A stretch of 61,959 nucleotides of DNA from Laceyella putida (GTDB taxonomy: Bacteria; Bacillota; Bacilli; Thermoactinomycetales; Thermoactinomycetaceae). The stretch lies in assembly GCF_042665195.1 (NCBI RefSeq), contig NZ_JBHTBW010000009.1:1-61959 (forward strand), given 5' to 3'. This document shows, in pieces, positions 43,435 to 51,868 of the stretch (position 1 is the stretch's first letter; every line of letters starts with the position of its first letter). Under the pieces are notes generated by a model. That model saw nothing but the letters and a program-made list of their open reading frames with translations. It did not search any database and was not told the origin of the DNA. The position numbers were made by a program, and so were the translations under genes.

Positions 43435-43450
43435 AAACAAGCGCTTGTTT
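43435..43450. promoter_or_regulatory. Operator palindrome for the TetR regulator
   Basis: Perfect 16-bp AAACAAGCGCTTGTTT, 18 bp before the regulator's ATG. Typical of TetR-type operators; probably covers the paa promoter. The remaining 470 bp up to 43921 have no gene, only AT-rich sequence with unassigned promoters. Confidence 0.7.
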
Positions 43451-43921
43451 GTTTTTATCGTAATAGAATATTCAGAGTTTTGTCAAGGTTTTATGTGAAT
43501 ATGATCATAACTTTTATTAAAAACGGGTATTAATGTATTGAGATAACTTGGGTGTGTGGCTGGATATGAATGATCCGCAAATAGAACACTTTTTTCACTC
43601 CACCCTCTCCTTTTCGGATGAGAGGGTAGCTTGCCCATATTAACTATAACCATAGCCCTAAATCGAGATTGATCCCATTTGGTTAAAATGAATGATTTTC
43701 CCAACAAAACAACATGACGAAAAAGGCTTCTTTTCAATCAAAACATGCGAACCTCACACGCGAAAAACATGAAAATTCTATTTGTGGAAATGTATAAAAA
43801 TATTCGCATAAATCCAGTTACTTATGATACTATGAATATACAACCCATTTTTTCTCATCCTGTCTAAGCATAGGACCGGGCCGGTTCCGATCCTAGTCAA
43901 ATAAAGAAAGGAGTGGCTCCC

Positions 43922-44821
43922 ATGTATAGCCACAGGCCATCCGACACACCACTCCCTTCCAAAAATCGGATTAATGAAATCAAACGAAATCCTCTTAGTT
44001 ATCAGGTCTTAAATAGTAAGACGTTCATTAATAAAAAGATCAAACTTACCAATTGGACATGTTATCCGTTTTATGATAAACATCTCAGCAAGCATGAGCT
44101 CATACACGTCGTGAAGCGGCAACGACGCCACACGCATCACCATCGTGTCCCCGTCGCTTCAACGAAGTTGACCGTACACATCGATACCCATGCGTATGAA
44201 CGCTGGATCGAGCGAATCAGCCCGTGCCCGCATCTGCAATTGTTGCGCGTCAAATTGCAACAGCTCCTGTGTTTGGGCCGCATCTCCCTTTCACCAAAGG
44301 GCTGGGGCTTTATCGACCAAGACATTTTGTTCGGATACAAAATCATCGGGAATAAACTGATTATCCAAACGTTTCTTGGACGTGTTTCCCTTGTTCCCGC
44401 TCTTGGCAACTACAAAGCGGTCCGTCGCTTCATCTCAACGCAACATGACCGCCTCGATCTGACCATCTCACCCCACATCCTAAAACAACAACACCTCCCG
44501 CTCATCCCCAAGGAGCGCATCCTATTCAGCGGAAACCGGAATCGTTATGTGCTGGAAGAATATGCGTTTACCTTGCCCAATGGGCGCCAAAGCACCCTCT
44601 TCTTGTTGGAAACGACCAAAGAATATGATGAAACCAGCATCCAGCTCATCGATCCGACCCAACCCCATCGCCCCAAAATCTACCGAAGCGTACTTTATCT
44701 TCTGTTCGAACAGGGCTATCATGAATTCGTGTTGGAACATGTGCTTCACCACAAACAGGACAAGTTCATGGCGGCGCTTAACAAACGCATGGATGAGGGC
44801 GAATTGAAACATATTGTATGA
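43922..44821 (+). CDS. Unknown 299-aa protein, possible BrnT/DUF4258-like core
   Basis: Not recognised. N-terminal 60 residues are basic with short repeats of hydrophobic turns; then KRQRRHTHHHRVPVASTK and LTVHIDTHAYERWIERI. The stretch from THAYERWIERI through GRISLSPKGWG to LIIQTFLG has the hA-R...R..-beta pattern of BrnT/DUF4258 toxin-like domains, residues about 88-175; this is a weak fold guess. C-terminal half (RILFSGNRNRYVLEEYAFTL) is unlike anything I know. AAGGAG 10 nt before the ATG. Single transcript between the paa promoter and a terminator. Confidence 0.7.
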   Translation: MYSHRPSDTPLPSKNRINEIKRNPLSYQVLNSKTFINKKIKLTNWTCYPFYDKHLSKHELIHVVKRQRRHTHHHRVPVASTKLTVHIDTHAYERWIERISPCPHLQLLRVKLQQLLCLGRISLSPKGWGFIDQDILFGYKIIGNKLIIQTFLGRVSLVPALGNYKAVRRFISTQHDRLDLTISPHILKQQHLPLIPKERILFSGNRNRYVLEEYAFTLPNGRQSTLFLLETTKEYDETSIQLIDPTQPHRPKIYRSVLYLLFEQGYHEFVLEHVLHHKQDKFMAALNKRMDEGELKHIV

Positions 44822-44823
44822 GA

Positions 44824-44861
44824 AAAAGCGATGTCGCGTCAGCGGAACATCGCTTTTTTAT
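44824..44861. terminator. Bidirectional terminator
   Basis: AAAAAGCGATGT / ACATCGCTTTTTTA hairpin between the unknown gene and the small ORF at 44876-44965. Confidence 0.85.
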
Positions 44862-44875
44862 GATGAGAAACCCCT

Positions 44876-44965
44876 TTACGCCAACACCAACCCGACATGG
44901 ACAGCCAAGCCGATCAAAACGAAGCCAACGAGAAAGAAAAACGCTTTGACCACATACCATGGCAT
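44876..44965 (-). CDS. 29-aa single-TM protein
   Basis: Starts MPWYVVKAFFFLVGFVLIGL, then AVHVGLVLA: one transmembrane helix, Gly spaced. Bounded by terminators on both sides (44824-44861 and 45061-45093), so it would be its own unit. No ideal ribosome site (GGTGA adjacent). Perhaps an uncharacterised small membrane protein. Confidence 0.45.
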   Translation of the reverse strand: MPWYVVKAFFFLVGFVLIGLAVHVGLVLA

Positions 44966-45060
44966 TCACCATATTTTCATTCCACTATTCAATCCATGTC
45001 TCAGTCATCTTCTTCATTTCCCTTTCTCATCTATAGGTTAACCACCTTTTTGCCCATGTC

Positions 45061-45093
45061 AAAAAAACACTCCAGCCCCCAAGCTGAAGTGTG
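45061..45093 (-). terminator. Terminator of lipoate ligase gene
   Basis: ACACTTCAGCTT / GGCTGGAGTGT stem followed by seven T on the minus strand. Confidence 0.85.
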
Positions 45094-45101
45094 CCAAACC
45101 A

Positions 45102-46094
45102 TTAATATACCAAGTCGATGAATTCCTCTTTCGAGATATCGCCGAAGTAATGCGTTACATCCAGATCGGCCAAGGCTTGGGCGATGGACGGTCGGTCATA
45201 CCTCACTCCGCACAGTCGCTGTTCAATATCCGCCACATCCCCCACGCCAAAGAAGTCTCCATAAATTTTGCACTGCTTGATGACGCCTTTTTCACCAACA
45301 TCCAAGCGAATGTCGATCGAGCCGATCGGGAACCGCTTGCTGTGCTGAACGTTAAACTCCGGCGACTCCCCAAAGTTCCAATCCCAGTTCCGGTAACGCG
45401 CCTTGGAGATTTCCTCAATGCGGGCCCAGTCCTTATCCGTGAGCACATACTGCGGAATCGGCTTGTGGCCGGCAAAAATATGCTCCAACAACACTTGCCG
45501 AAATGCTTGGATCGTCATCGGCTCCGCCAAGTAATCGGTGATATTGGCCACCCGGCTGCGTACCGACTTAATCCCTTTGGACTCGATTTTTTCCTTTTTC
45601 ACTTGCAGAGCTTTCGTCACATCATCGATATTGACGTCAAACATCAGCGTGCCATGGCTAAACATGCGACCCCGTGTGGAGAACTGGGCATTGCCGGAAA
45701 TTTTCTTCCCGTCAACCAAGATGTCATTGCGTCCGCTCAGTTCCGCTTCAATGCCCAAGCTCCGCAGCGCGTCAATGACCGGCTCAGTGAATTTGCGGAA
45801 ATTAGCAAAGCTCTTCCCATCGTCTTTGGTGATAAAGCTGAAATTCAGGTTGCCCAAGTCATGGTACACCGCCCCGCCACCGGACAGGCGGCGCACCACG
45901 TGAATGCCCTTTTCCCTCACATAATCCACATGGATTTCTTCGACTGTGTTTTGATGTTTCCCAATGATGATGGAAGGTTCATTGATATAAAACAAGAGGT
46001 ACGTCTCCTCGATATCCAGATGCTTCAGCGCGTATTCTTCGATCGCCAAGTTAATCCGCGGGTCGGTGATATTCTGGTTGTCTATGAATAACAT
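45102..46094 (-). CDS. lplJ: Lipoate--protein ligase A type
   Basis: Attaches lipoate to E2/H proteins by ATP activation. 330 aa: N-terminal catalytic domain with RRLSGGGAVYHDLGNLNFS (lipoate/AMP site), GRNDILVDGKKISGNAQ (catalytic Lys) and HGTLMFDVN; the C-terminal accessory domain (from about 255: HSKRFPIGSIDIRLDVGEKG) is present. GGAGGAGC before the ATG. Resembles Bacillus LplJ closely in length. Monocistronic. Confidence 0.95.
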   Translation of the reverse strand: MLFIDNQNITDPRINLAIEEYALKHLDIEETYLLFYINEPSIIIGKHQNTVEEIHVDYVREKGIHVVRRLSGGGAVYHDLGNLNFSFITKDDGKSFANFRKFTEPVIDALRSLGIEAELSGRNDILVDGKKISGNAQFSTRGRMFSHGTLMFDVNIDDVTKALQVKKEKIESKGIKSVRSRVANITDYLAEPMTIQAFRQVLLEHIFAGHKPIPQYVLTDKDWARIEEISKARYRNWDWNFGESPEFNVQHSKRFPIGSIDIRLDVGEKGVIKQCKIYGDFFGVGDVADIEQRLCGVRYDRPSIAQALADLDVTHYFGDISKEEFIDLVY

Positions 46095-46286
46095 GCTTTT
46101 CGCTCCTCCAGTCTTTCCATATTCATATAAAGAATATATTTCTAAGTATCCTTCTCACAAGCATGAGATGGGCGATGGATTCCTTAAAACCGTTTTGCTC
46201 CGAGAATTCCTTCATGCGGACACCGGAAAAATCATGTAAAATAGTTGCATAAAACGTCGGGCTATGTTAGTAGGTGGTGAATTCAG

Positions 46287-48437
46287 GTGTCGATTGAACA
46301 AGCGGAACTACTCTTGCAGAAAATCTATGGTTATGACGCCTTCCGGCCGGGACAGCGCAAAATCATCCAAAGCATCCTGGCTGGCCATAACACCATGGGG
46401 ATCATGCCAACGGGCGGGGGCAAGTCCATCTGCTACCAGATTCCCGCTTTGATGTTTCCCGGAATCACGATCGTCATCTCCCCCTTGATCTCCCTGATGA
46501 AGGATCAAGTGGATGGCTTGAAGCAGTTGGGCATCCCCGCCACTTATATCAACAGCACCTTGCATTCCTATGAGATCGAACAGCGGATCGAGGCTTTGCG
46601 CGAAGGCAAGGTCAAATTGCTTTATATCGCGCCGGAGCGTTTGGAGTCGGGACGTTTCCAAACCATTTTCGAGACGCTCCCCATCTATCTCGTCACCATC
46701 GATGAGGCGCACTGCATCTCGACATGGGGACATGATTTTCGACCAAGCTACCGGTCCATGGCCGAGTTGCTCCTTCAATTGCCGCGCCGCCCATTGATCG
46801 CCGCCCTCACCGCCACAGCCACGATCGATGTCCGCGACGATATCGCCAACTTGTTGCAAATCGCACCGAAGCATATTTTCTCGACGAAGTTGGAACGGGA
46901 CAACCTGTCTTTTTATGTGCACCGCGAGGGACAGAAACGGGAATTCATCGCGCAGTATCTCCGTGAACATCAGGGAAAGACGGGTATCCTGTATTGCTCC
47001 ACCCGCAAAGAAGTGGATCAACTGCACCAATACCTGGAGGAGGAGGGCTTCCCCGTCGCCAAATATCATGCGGGGATGAGCGATGAAGAGCGGACTCGGG
47101 CCCAAGAAGCGTTCTCATATGACCGGATTCAGACCATCGTCGCCACCAACGCCTTCGGAATGGGCATCGACAAATCCAACGTCCGGTTTGTGATTCATTA
47201 TAATCTGCCCCGCAACCTTGAATGTTACTACCAAGAAGCCGGGCGGGCCGGGCGGGATGGGGATGAGAGCGAGTGCATCCTGCTCTTCTCCCCCACGGAC
47301 ATCCAGACGCAAAAATACCTGATCGACCACTCCGAGATGGCGGCGGACCGCAAGGAATTTGAGCTCGGCAAATTGCGGTTCATGGTCGATTACTGCTTTA
47401 CCGATGAATGTTATCAACAAGCCTTTATCCGTTATTTTGGCGATCAGCACCCTTACACATGCGGCAAATGCGGCAATTGTCGCAAAAAACTGGGGGACCA
47501 AGAAGACCGCACCATCGAGGCGCAAAAGATCTTCTCCTGCATGAAGCGCATGAATGAACGGTTTGGCTTCACCATTCTCGCGAAGGTTTTGCGCGGTTCC
47601 AAGAGCAAACGCATCCTCGATTGGGGACTGGACCGCCTCTCCACCTACGGCATCATGAGCGACCGGACCGAAAAAGAGATTGTCCAGCTCTGCCATCAGT
47701 TGGTGACCCACAAATACATCACCCTCAACCTATCGCATCCGAGCGTCCCTGTCGCCAAACTGACCCCGCTGGCGATTGAAGTCCTAAAAGGCACCCGCCG
47801 CGTGTTGCTACATAAGGAAGAAGGGCGCACACCCGTGCTCGAGCCCAGCCATGGCTCCCTGTTGTTTGAAGAATTACGCGCATTGCGCAAAACGATATCG
47901 GAGCAGGAACAATTGCCACCCTACCTCATTTTTCAGGACAGCACGCTCAAAGAGATGTGCCGGCGTTTGCCGATTACCGAACGCGAAATGCTGGCGATCC
48001 CCGGCGTGGGTGAATTAAAATACGCCAAATATGGCCAAGCCTTCTTAACCTTGATTCAAGGACACGTGGACAAACACGGGCGCAAACAAACGGCTCCCGC
48101 CCAGGAACCGAACGGGAAGGCGGAAAAAGAGCAAAGTCATCTGCTCACCTATCGGTTGTTCACGGAAGGGAAATCGATCGATGAAATCACCCAATTGCGC
48201 CAACTGACGCGGGGAACGATTGAGGACCATCTCATCCGCGCGGGCCTGGATGGCCATCCGCTCGACTGGGACTCTTTCATCCCGGCCAAATGGGAAGCGC
48301 TCATCATGCGGAAGATCGATGAATTGGGAGCGCACAAACTGCGCCCGCTGAAAGACGCCTTGCCGGATGAAGTGGATTACATGGCCATCAAAGCGGCTAT
48401 CTTGAAAAAGGAATTGGCCGAACTGCAGACGAACTAG
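46287..48437 (+). CDS. recQ: ATP-dependent DNA helicase RecQ
   Basis: 3'-5' helicase, 716 aa. Motif I IMPTGGGKSICYQIPAL, motif Ia SPLISLMKDQVDGL, II TIDEAHCISTWGHDFRP, III ALTATAT, V ATNAFGMGIDKSNVRFVIHYN, VI QEAGRAGRDGD; RQC zinc site (CFTDECYQ, CGKCGNC), HRDC domain (about 520-600) and C-terminal HTH_40-like segment (GKSIDEITQLRQLTRGTI). GTG start after GGTGG. The TAG stop lies at the first CTAG of an inverted repeat (48434-48495), so the end may have been set by an insertion. Confidence 0.96.
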   Translation: MSIEQAELLLQKIYGYDAFRPGQRKIIQSILAGHNTMGIMPTGGGKSICYQIPALMFPGITIVISPLISLMKDQVDGLKQLGIPATYINSTLHSYEIEQRIEALREGKVKLLYIAPERLESGRFQTIFETLPIYLVTIDEAHCISTWGHDFRPSYRSMAELLLQLPRRPLIAALTATATIDVRDDIANLLQIAPKHIFSTKLERDNLSFYVHREGQKREFIAQYLREHQGKTGILYCSTRKEVDQLHQYLEEEGFPVAKYHAGMSDEERTRAQEAFSYDRIQTIVATNAFGMGIDKSNVRFVIHYNLPRNLECYYQEAGRAGRDGDESECILLFSPTDIQTQKYLIDHSEMAADRKEFELGKLRFMVDYCFTDECYQQAFIRYFGDQHPYTCGKCGNCRKKLGDQEDRTIEAQKIFSCMKRMNERFGFTILAKVLRGSKSKRILDWGLDRLSTYGIMSDRTEKEIVQLCHQLVTHKYITLNLSHPSVPVAKLTPLAIEVLKGTRRVLLHKEEGRTPVLEPSHGSLLFEELRALRKTISEQEQLPPYLIFQDSTLKEMCRRLPITEREMLAIPGVGELKYAKYGQAFLTLIQGHVDKHGRKQTAPAQEPNGKAEKEQSHLLTYRLFTEGKSIDEITQLRQLTRGTIEDHLIRAGLDGHPLDWDSFIPAKWEALIMRKIDELGAHKLRPLKDALPDEVDYMAIKAAILKKELAELQTN

Positions 48438-48495
48438 GGCATGTCTGGCAAATCAAGTTGATCGATAGGAGACATATTTATCAGACACGCCCTAG
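48434..48495. repeat. 62-bp inverted repeat at recQ end, MITE-like
   Basis: CTAGGGCATGTCTG (48434-48447) inverts to CAGACACGCCCTAG (48482-48495). Flanking CTAG on both sides may be target duplication. It contributes the recQ stop codon TAG. Confidence 0.6.
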
Positions 48496-48522
48496 TAACA
48501 AAAAATCAACGCATTTAAATAA

Positions 48523-48566
48523 AAGCCCCCCTCCGGACAAACAACCGTCCATGAGGGGGATTTTCC
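48523..48566. terminator. Terminator between recQ and metallo-hydrolase gene
   Basis: AAAGCCCCCCTC / GAGGGGGATTTT hairpin between convergent genes. Confidence 0.75.
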
Positions 48567-48567
48567 T

Positions 48568-49509
48568 TTATACCGCCGTTTTCTTTTTCACCAACGTATA
48601 GGTTTCCCCATGCTTCTTAATCACAATCCGATCCCGCTCTTCTCCGCTCACCGCCAACAACCGTTCAAGCGGCTCATGCAGGGGCTCTTGCGACAACCTG
48701 ATCGTATCCCAATGGATCGGCACCAACACCTTCGCCCCCGTGTCGATAAACATCTGCCAGGCCTGTTCGGGGGTGCAGTGCGCCCACTGGTATTTGTCCG
48801 GATAATAAGCGCCGATCGGCATAAAGCTCACATCAATCTGCCCCAGATCGCGCAACCGATAGAAATCGGGAGTATAGGCGGTATCGCCCGGGAAGAAAAT
48901 TCTCGTTCCCCGCTTTTCAAGCAGGTAGCCGGTATAGCCATAATTTGTATTCCATGGATAACGATTGCCCCAGTGTTTCACTGGGACAGCCCTGACAGTC
49001 AACCCCCATTCCGCCAGCTCCACTTTCTCTTCCCCGCCCAGCTCCACGATCCGTTTGAAAGGAAGTCCCCTTAACAGATGCGAAATATTCTTGGGTACGA
49101 TCACGACCGCATCCGGGTGCGCCAACCGCTTTAACGTGGGAATATCGCAATGATCAAAGTGCGCATGGGACAACAGAATCACATCCACATCGCCCAAATC
49201 TTCATAAGTGACCGCGGGTGCGACATGGCGCCGTAGCCCAATTTGCCAGTCTCCCACCCCGAGTTGTTGACCGACGCGGTCGCCCAATACCGGATCCGTA
49301 ATCACTTTCACTCCATATAAGCTCATTAAGACAGTGGAGTGCCCAACCCATCCAACCGTCACATCCTCCGCGGGCCACTCGGCCGGCTTCAACATATTGG
49401 CCGGTTTCACCAGCGGAGGCGTTTGCTTGCCAAAGCGAATGGACAGGCCCACACCCACCAACACAACCAACCCCGCCACAATGGAAAGGTTCAGCATAAA
49501 CAAGTTCAT
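48568..49509 (-). CDS. MBL-fold metallo-hydrolase (NAPE-PLD-like)
   Basis: 313-aa metallo-beta-lactamase-fold hydrolase with an N-terminal hydrophobic anchor (NLSIVAGLVVLVGVGLSIRF), so attached to the membrane, active site probably outside or at the surface. Metal motif LLSHAHFDHCDIP (HxHxDH), FFPGDTAYT, HCTPEQAW and PIHWDTIRLSQEP fit the NAPE-PLD/UlaG-like branch (outer-membrane/phospholipid or lactone hydrolases). Substrate unknown. Weak ribosome site GGGGGTTGGGAG. Single gene, convergent with recQ. Confidence 0.85.
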   Translation of the reverse strand: MNLFMLNLSIVAGLVVLVGVGLSIRFGKQTPPLVKPANMLKPAEWPAEDVTVGWVGHSTVLMSLYGVKVITDPVLGDRVGQQLGVGDWQIGLRRHVAPAVTYEDLGDVDVILLSHAHFDHCDIPTLKRLAHPDAVVIVPKNISHLLRGLPFKRIVELGGEEKVELAEWGLTVRAVPVKHWGNRYPWNTNYGYTGYLLEKRGTRIFFPGDTAYTPDFYRLRDLGQIDVSFMPIGAYYPDKYQWAHCTPEQAWQMFIDTGAKVLVPIHWDTIRLSQEPLHEPLERLLAVSGEERDRIVIKKHGETYTLVKKKTAV

Positions 49510-49686
49510 CTCCCAACCCCCTACTCTTTGTGTCTTTTCTTACACTATATCGCAACCGCTTTGATGCGCAGTGCAGAGAAATTTAAACATTCATGTGAAA
49601 TAAGTTAAATTCTCCCCAGACTTACTTTTATGAAGCAAAGTGTGTTAACCTAAATAATATCATTATTACAATAGAAAGAGTGTCAT

Positions 49687-50496
49687 GTGACGATGATCCG
49701 TTTATTTGTAAGTGACTTAGACAATACCTTATTCAATGATGAGAAAACAGTGAGTCCGGAGAACAAAGAAGCTTTGCGTGCCCTGGTGGATGAAGGGGTT
49801 CAGGTTTGCCTCGCCTCCGGGCGCATGGATAAAGAACTGGTCAACGTGATGAATGAACTGAATGGAACGTTTCATCGCATCAGCCAAAATGGTGCTTTCA
49901 TCTATAACACAAGCAATCAATGCCTGTTGTCCTCCCATTTTGACGGGGATACGGCCCGCGAATTGTTTCAAATGGCGGAACCTTACCAACTCGCCGGCTT
50001 CATCAGCCAAGAAGACTCCATGTTTGTCCCGCGCAAGAACGAAATGGTCAAACAGATCGAGGCGCAAATGCGCATGCCGATTGAAGAGCATGCGGAGGTG
50101 CTCGACTGCTTGGGCACCTCCATCCACGCCAGCAAGTTATGCTACATCGGCGATATGGACGAAATCAGGAAGTTGGAAAGAGCGGTGAAGGAACGCTTCC
50201 CGGGCAAAGTGGACTCTTTCATTTCGGACCGGCATTGCATCGACTTTATGCCACCCGGCATCTCCAAGGGCGCCGGCCTGAAAAAATTAATCGACCATCT
50301 GGGCATAAAGGAAGAGGAAGTGGCCTGCATCGGTGATTCCTACAACGATATCTCCATGTTGCGGCTCACCCCGCACAGTTTCGCGATGGCGGTGGCGGAT
50401 GACGCGGTGAAACAAGAGGCAACCCATGTCGCCTCTTCGGTCGCGGAAGCGGTTCGCTGGGTGCTGGCGTACAACAAACAAGCCGTAACCAAATGA
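49687..50496 (+). CDS. Cof-type HAD phosphatase
   Basis: 269-aa HAD-IIB phosphatase, second in the window. Motif I VSDLDNTLFNDE (second Asp then Asn in place of Gly), motif II CLASGRMDKE, motif III GISKGAGLKKLI, motif IV IGDSYNDISMLRL. GTG start preceded by GAAAGAG. Followed 40 bp later by rnz on the same strand. Substrate unknown. Confidence 0.88.
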   Translation: MTMIRLFVSDLDNTLFNDEKTVSPENKEALRALVDEGVQVCLASGRMDKELVNVMNELNGTFHRISQNGAFIYNTSNQCLLSSHFDGDTARELFQMAEPYQLAGFISQEDSMFVPRKNEMVKQIEAQMRMPIEEHAEVLDCLGTSIHASKLCYIGDMDEIRKLERAVKERFPGKVDSFISDRHCIDFMPPGISKGAGLKKLIDHLGIKEEEVACIGDSYNDISMLRLTPHSFAMAVADDAVKQEATHVASSVAEAVRWVLAYNKQAVTK

Positions 50497-50535
50497 CATG
50501 ACGTCCGGAATCATCATCGAAAGGAGGCTGTGCGG

Positions 50536-51450
50536 ATGGAACTTTTATTCTTGGGCACAGGCGCCGGCATTCCATCCAAACAACGCAACGTCTCGGCCCT
50601 CGCCCTCATCATGCCGGAGTATAAAGGGGAAACATGGCTCTTCGATTGCGGTGAGGCGACCCAGCACCAAATCCTGGACCATCCCATCCGATTGGGGAAA
50701 GTCAGCCGGATTTTCATCACCCATCTCCACGGGGACCATATCTACGGTCTCCCTGGTGTGTTGGGGAGCCGCAGCTTTCAGGGCGCCGAAACACCCCTTA
50801 CTTTATACGGCCCCAAAGGATTGCGCACCTTTGTTGAAGTGACGATGGAAACGAGTTGCACTTACTTGCGCTATCCCCTCACCATCAAAGAAGTGGAAGA
50901 TGGGGATGTGATCGAGGAAGATCACTTTACCGTAACAGTGAAGAAATTGGATCACGGCATCCCTTGTTACGGCTATCGGCTTCAGGAGAAGGATCAACCG
51001 GGAGCATTGGATGCGCAGAAGCTGAAAGCCCTGCAAATCCCTCCGGGTCCCTTGTATCAGGAGATCAAACAAGGGAAAACCGTCACCCTTCCCGATGGGC
51101 GCGTCATCGACGGCAAAGAATTTATCCATCCTCCCAAACCGGGCCGCATCCTGGCGATCTTGGGAGATACCCGTCCCACGCCAGCCGCCGGAATCTTGGC
51201 GCAAGACGCCGACCTATTGGTTCACGAATCAACCTACGGGGCGGGACAAGAAGACCTGGCCAACGCCCATCATCACTCCACTTGTGTCCAAGCGGCAACC
51301 CTGGCAAAGGAAGCCAACGCCAAAGCCCTGATTCTCACCCATATCAGCTCTCGCTTTATGCAGGAAGATCATGCGCAGCTATTGGCGGAAGCACAATCCG
51401 TCTTTCGCCGCACCCATATCGCGCATGATGGATTCCGCTATCAAGTGTAG
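50536..51450 (+). CDS. rnz: Ribonuclease Z
   Basis: tRNA 3'-end processing endonuclease; removes trailers of tRNAs, though CCA-encoding tRNAs like those here do not need it. 304 aa: FLGTGAGIPSKQRNVSAL, Zn motif FITHLHGDHIYGLPGV, GDTRPTPAAGILAQDADLLVHE, ADKAHHHSTCVQAA-like HHSTCVQAAT and LTHISSRF. AAGGAGG 9 nt before ATG at 50536. Normal length. Downstream the repeat copy C separates the gene from its terminator. Confidence 0.95.
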   Translation: MELLFLGTGAGIPSKQRNVSALALIMPEYKGETWLFDCGEATQHQILDHPIRLGKVSRIFITHLHGDHIYGLPGVLGSRSFQGAETPLTLYGPKGLRTFVEVTMETSCTYLRYPLTIKEVEDGDVIEEDHFTVTVKKLDHGIPCYGYRLQEKDQPGALDAQKLKALQIPPGPLYQEIKQGKTVTLPDGRVIDGKEFIHPPKPGRILAILGDTRPTPAAGILAQDADLLVHESTYGAGQEDLANAHHHSTCVQAATLAKEANAKALILTHISSRFMQEDHAQLLAEAQSVFRRTHIAHDGFRYQV

Positions 51451-51486
51451 GAGTTTGCCCGCTACTAAATATGCCGCCTTCACTAA

Positions 51487-51773
51487 TAACAAACCCCAGA
51501 GGAGGAAGATTTTTGCCTGTACCCTGGGGGTGAAAGCTTCGTTACTGGGAGCTTTTTATCAAGCTTCATTAAGAACGGAGAAGGTAAGCGGGCAACTCTA
51601 AGAACGGCAGTGACTTTGCCCTCAAACTCACGAGGACAGGCCCTCAAACTTACGAGGACAGGCCCTCAAACTCACGAGAACAAGCCCGCGCCGGAGTTCG
51701 GCAACGGAGCTACTTCCCGATAAAGCGACTGTGGAACGAAGACTCAAAAATCGACTCCGGGGCCGCATTGTCA
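51487..51773. repeat. Interspersed repeat, copy C (longest)
   Basis: 287 bp between rnz and its terminator: TAACAAAC and CATTGTCA-like ends, GAGGAAGATTTTTGCC, GCGGGCAAC, CGCCGGAGTTCGGC, GGAGCTACTTCC, GACTCAAAAATCGACTCCGG blocks in the opposite orientation to copies A and B. Contains an extra three-unit tandem insert. Confidence 0.8.
51618..51683. repeat. 22-bp tandem repeat, three units
   Basis: GCCCTCAAACTCACGAGGACAG three times with one to three changes (51618, 51640, 51662), inserted within repeat copy C; absent from the other copies. Confidence 0.85.
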
Positions 51774-51778
51774 ACAAA

Positions 51779-51805
51779 CTCCCTTTACAGGGGGTTTTTT
51801 TGTTT
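51779..51805 (+). terminator. Terminator of rnz
   Basis: CTCCCTTTACAGGGGG followed by TTTTTTT; separated from rnz by repeat copy C. Confidence 0.7.
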
Positions 51806-51868
51806 TTATGAAGAAATTTTTGATAAAATATAAATAATAACCCCAACAAATAAAAGGAGGGTATCCGC

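Noticed and set aside
43451..43921. Small genes or attenuator in the paa/unknown-gene divergent region
   Set aside because: Only short frames without ribosome sites; imperfect GC-rich palindrome near 43872 has no T-run.
51487..51773. CRISPR-like array at the 22-bp repeats
   Set aside because: Units are contiguous with no spacers and no cas genes nearby.
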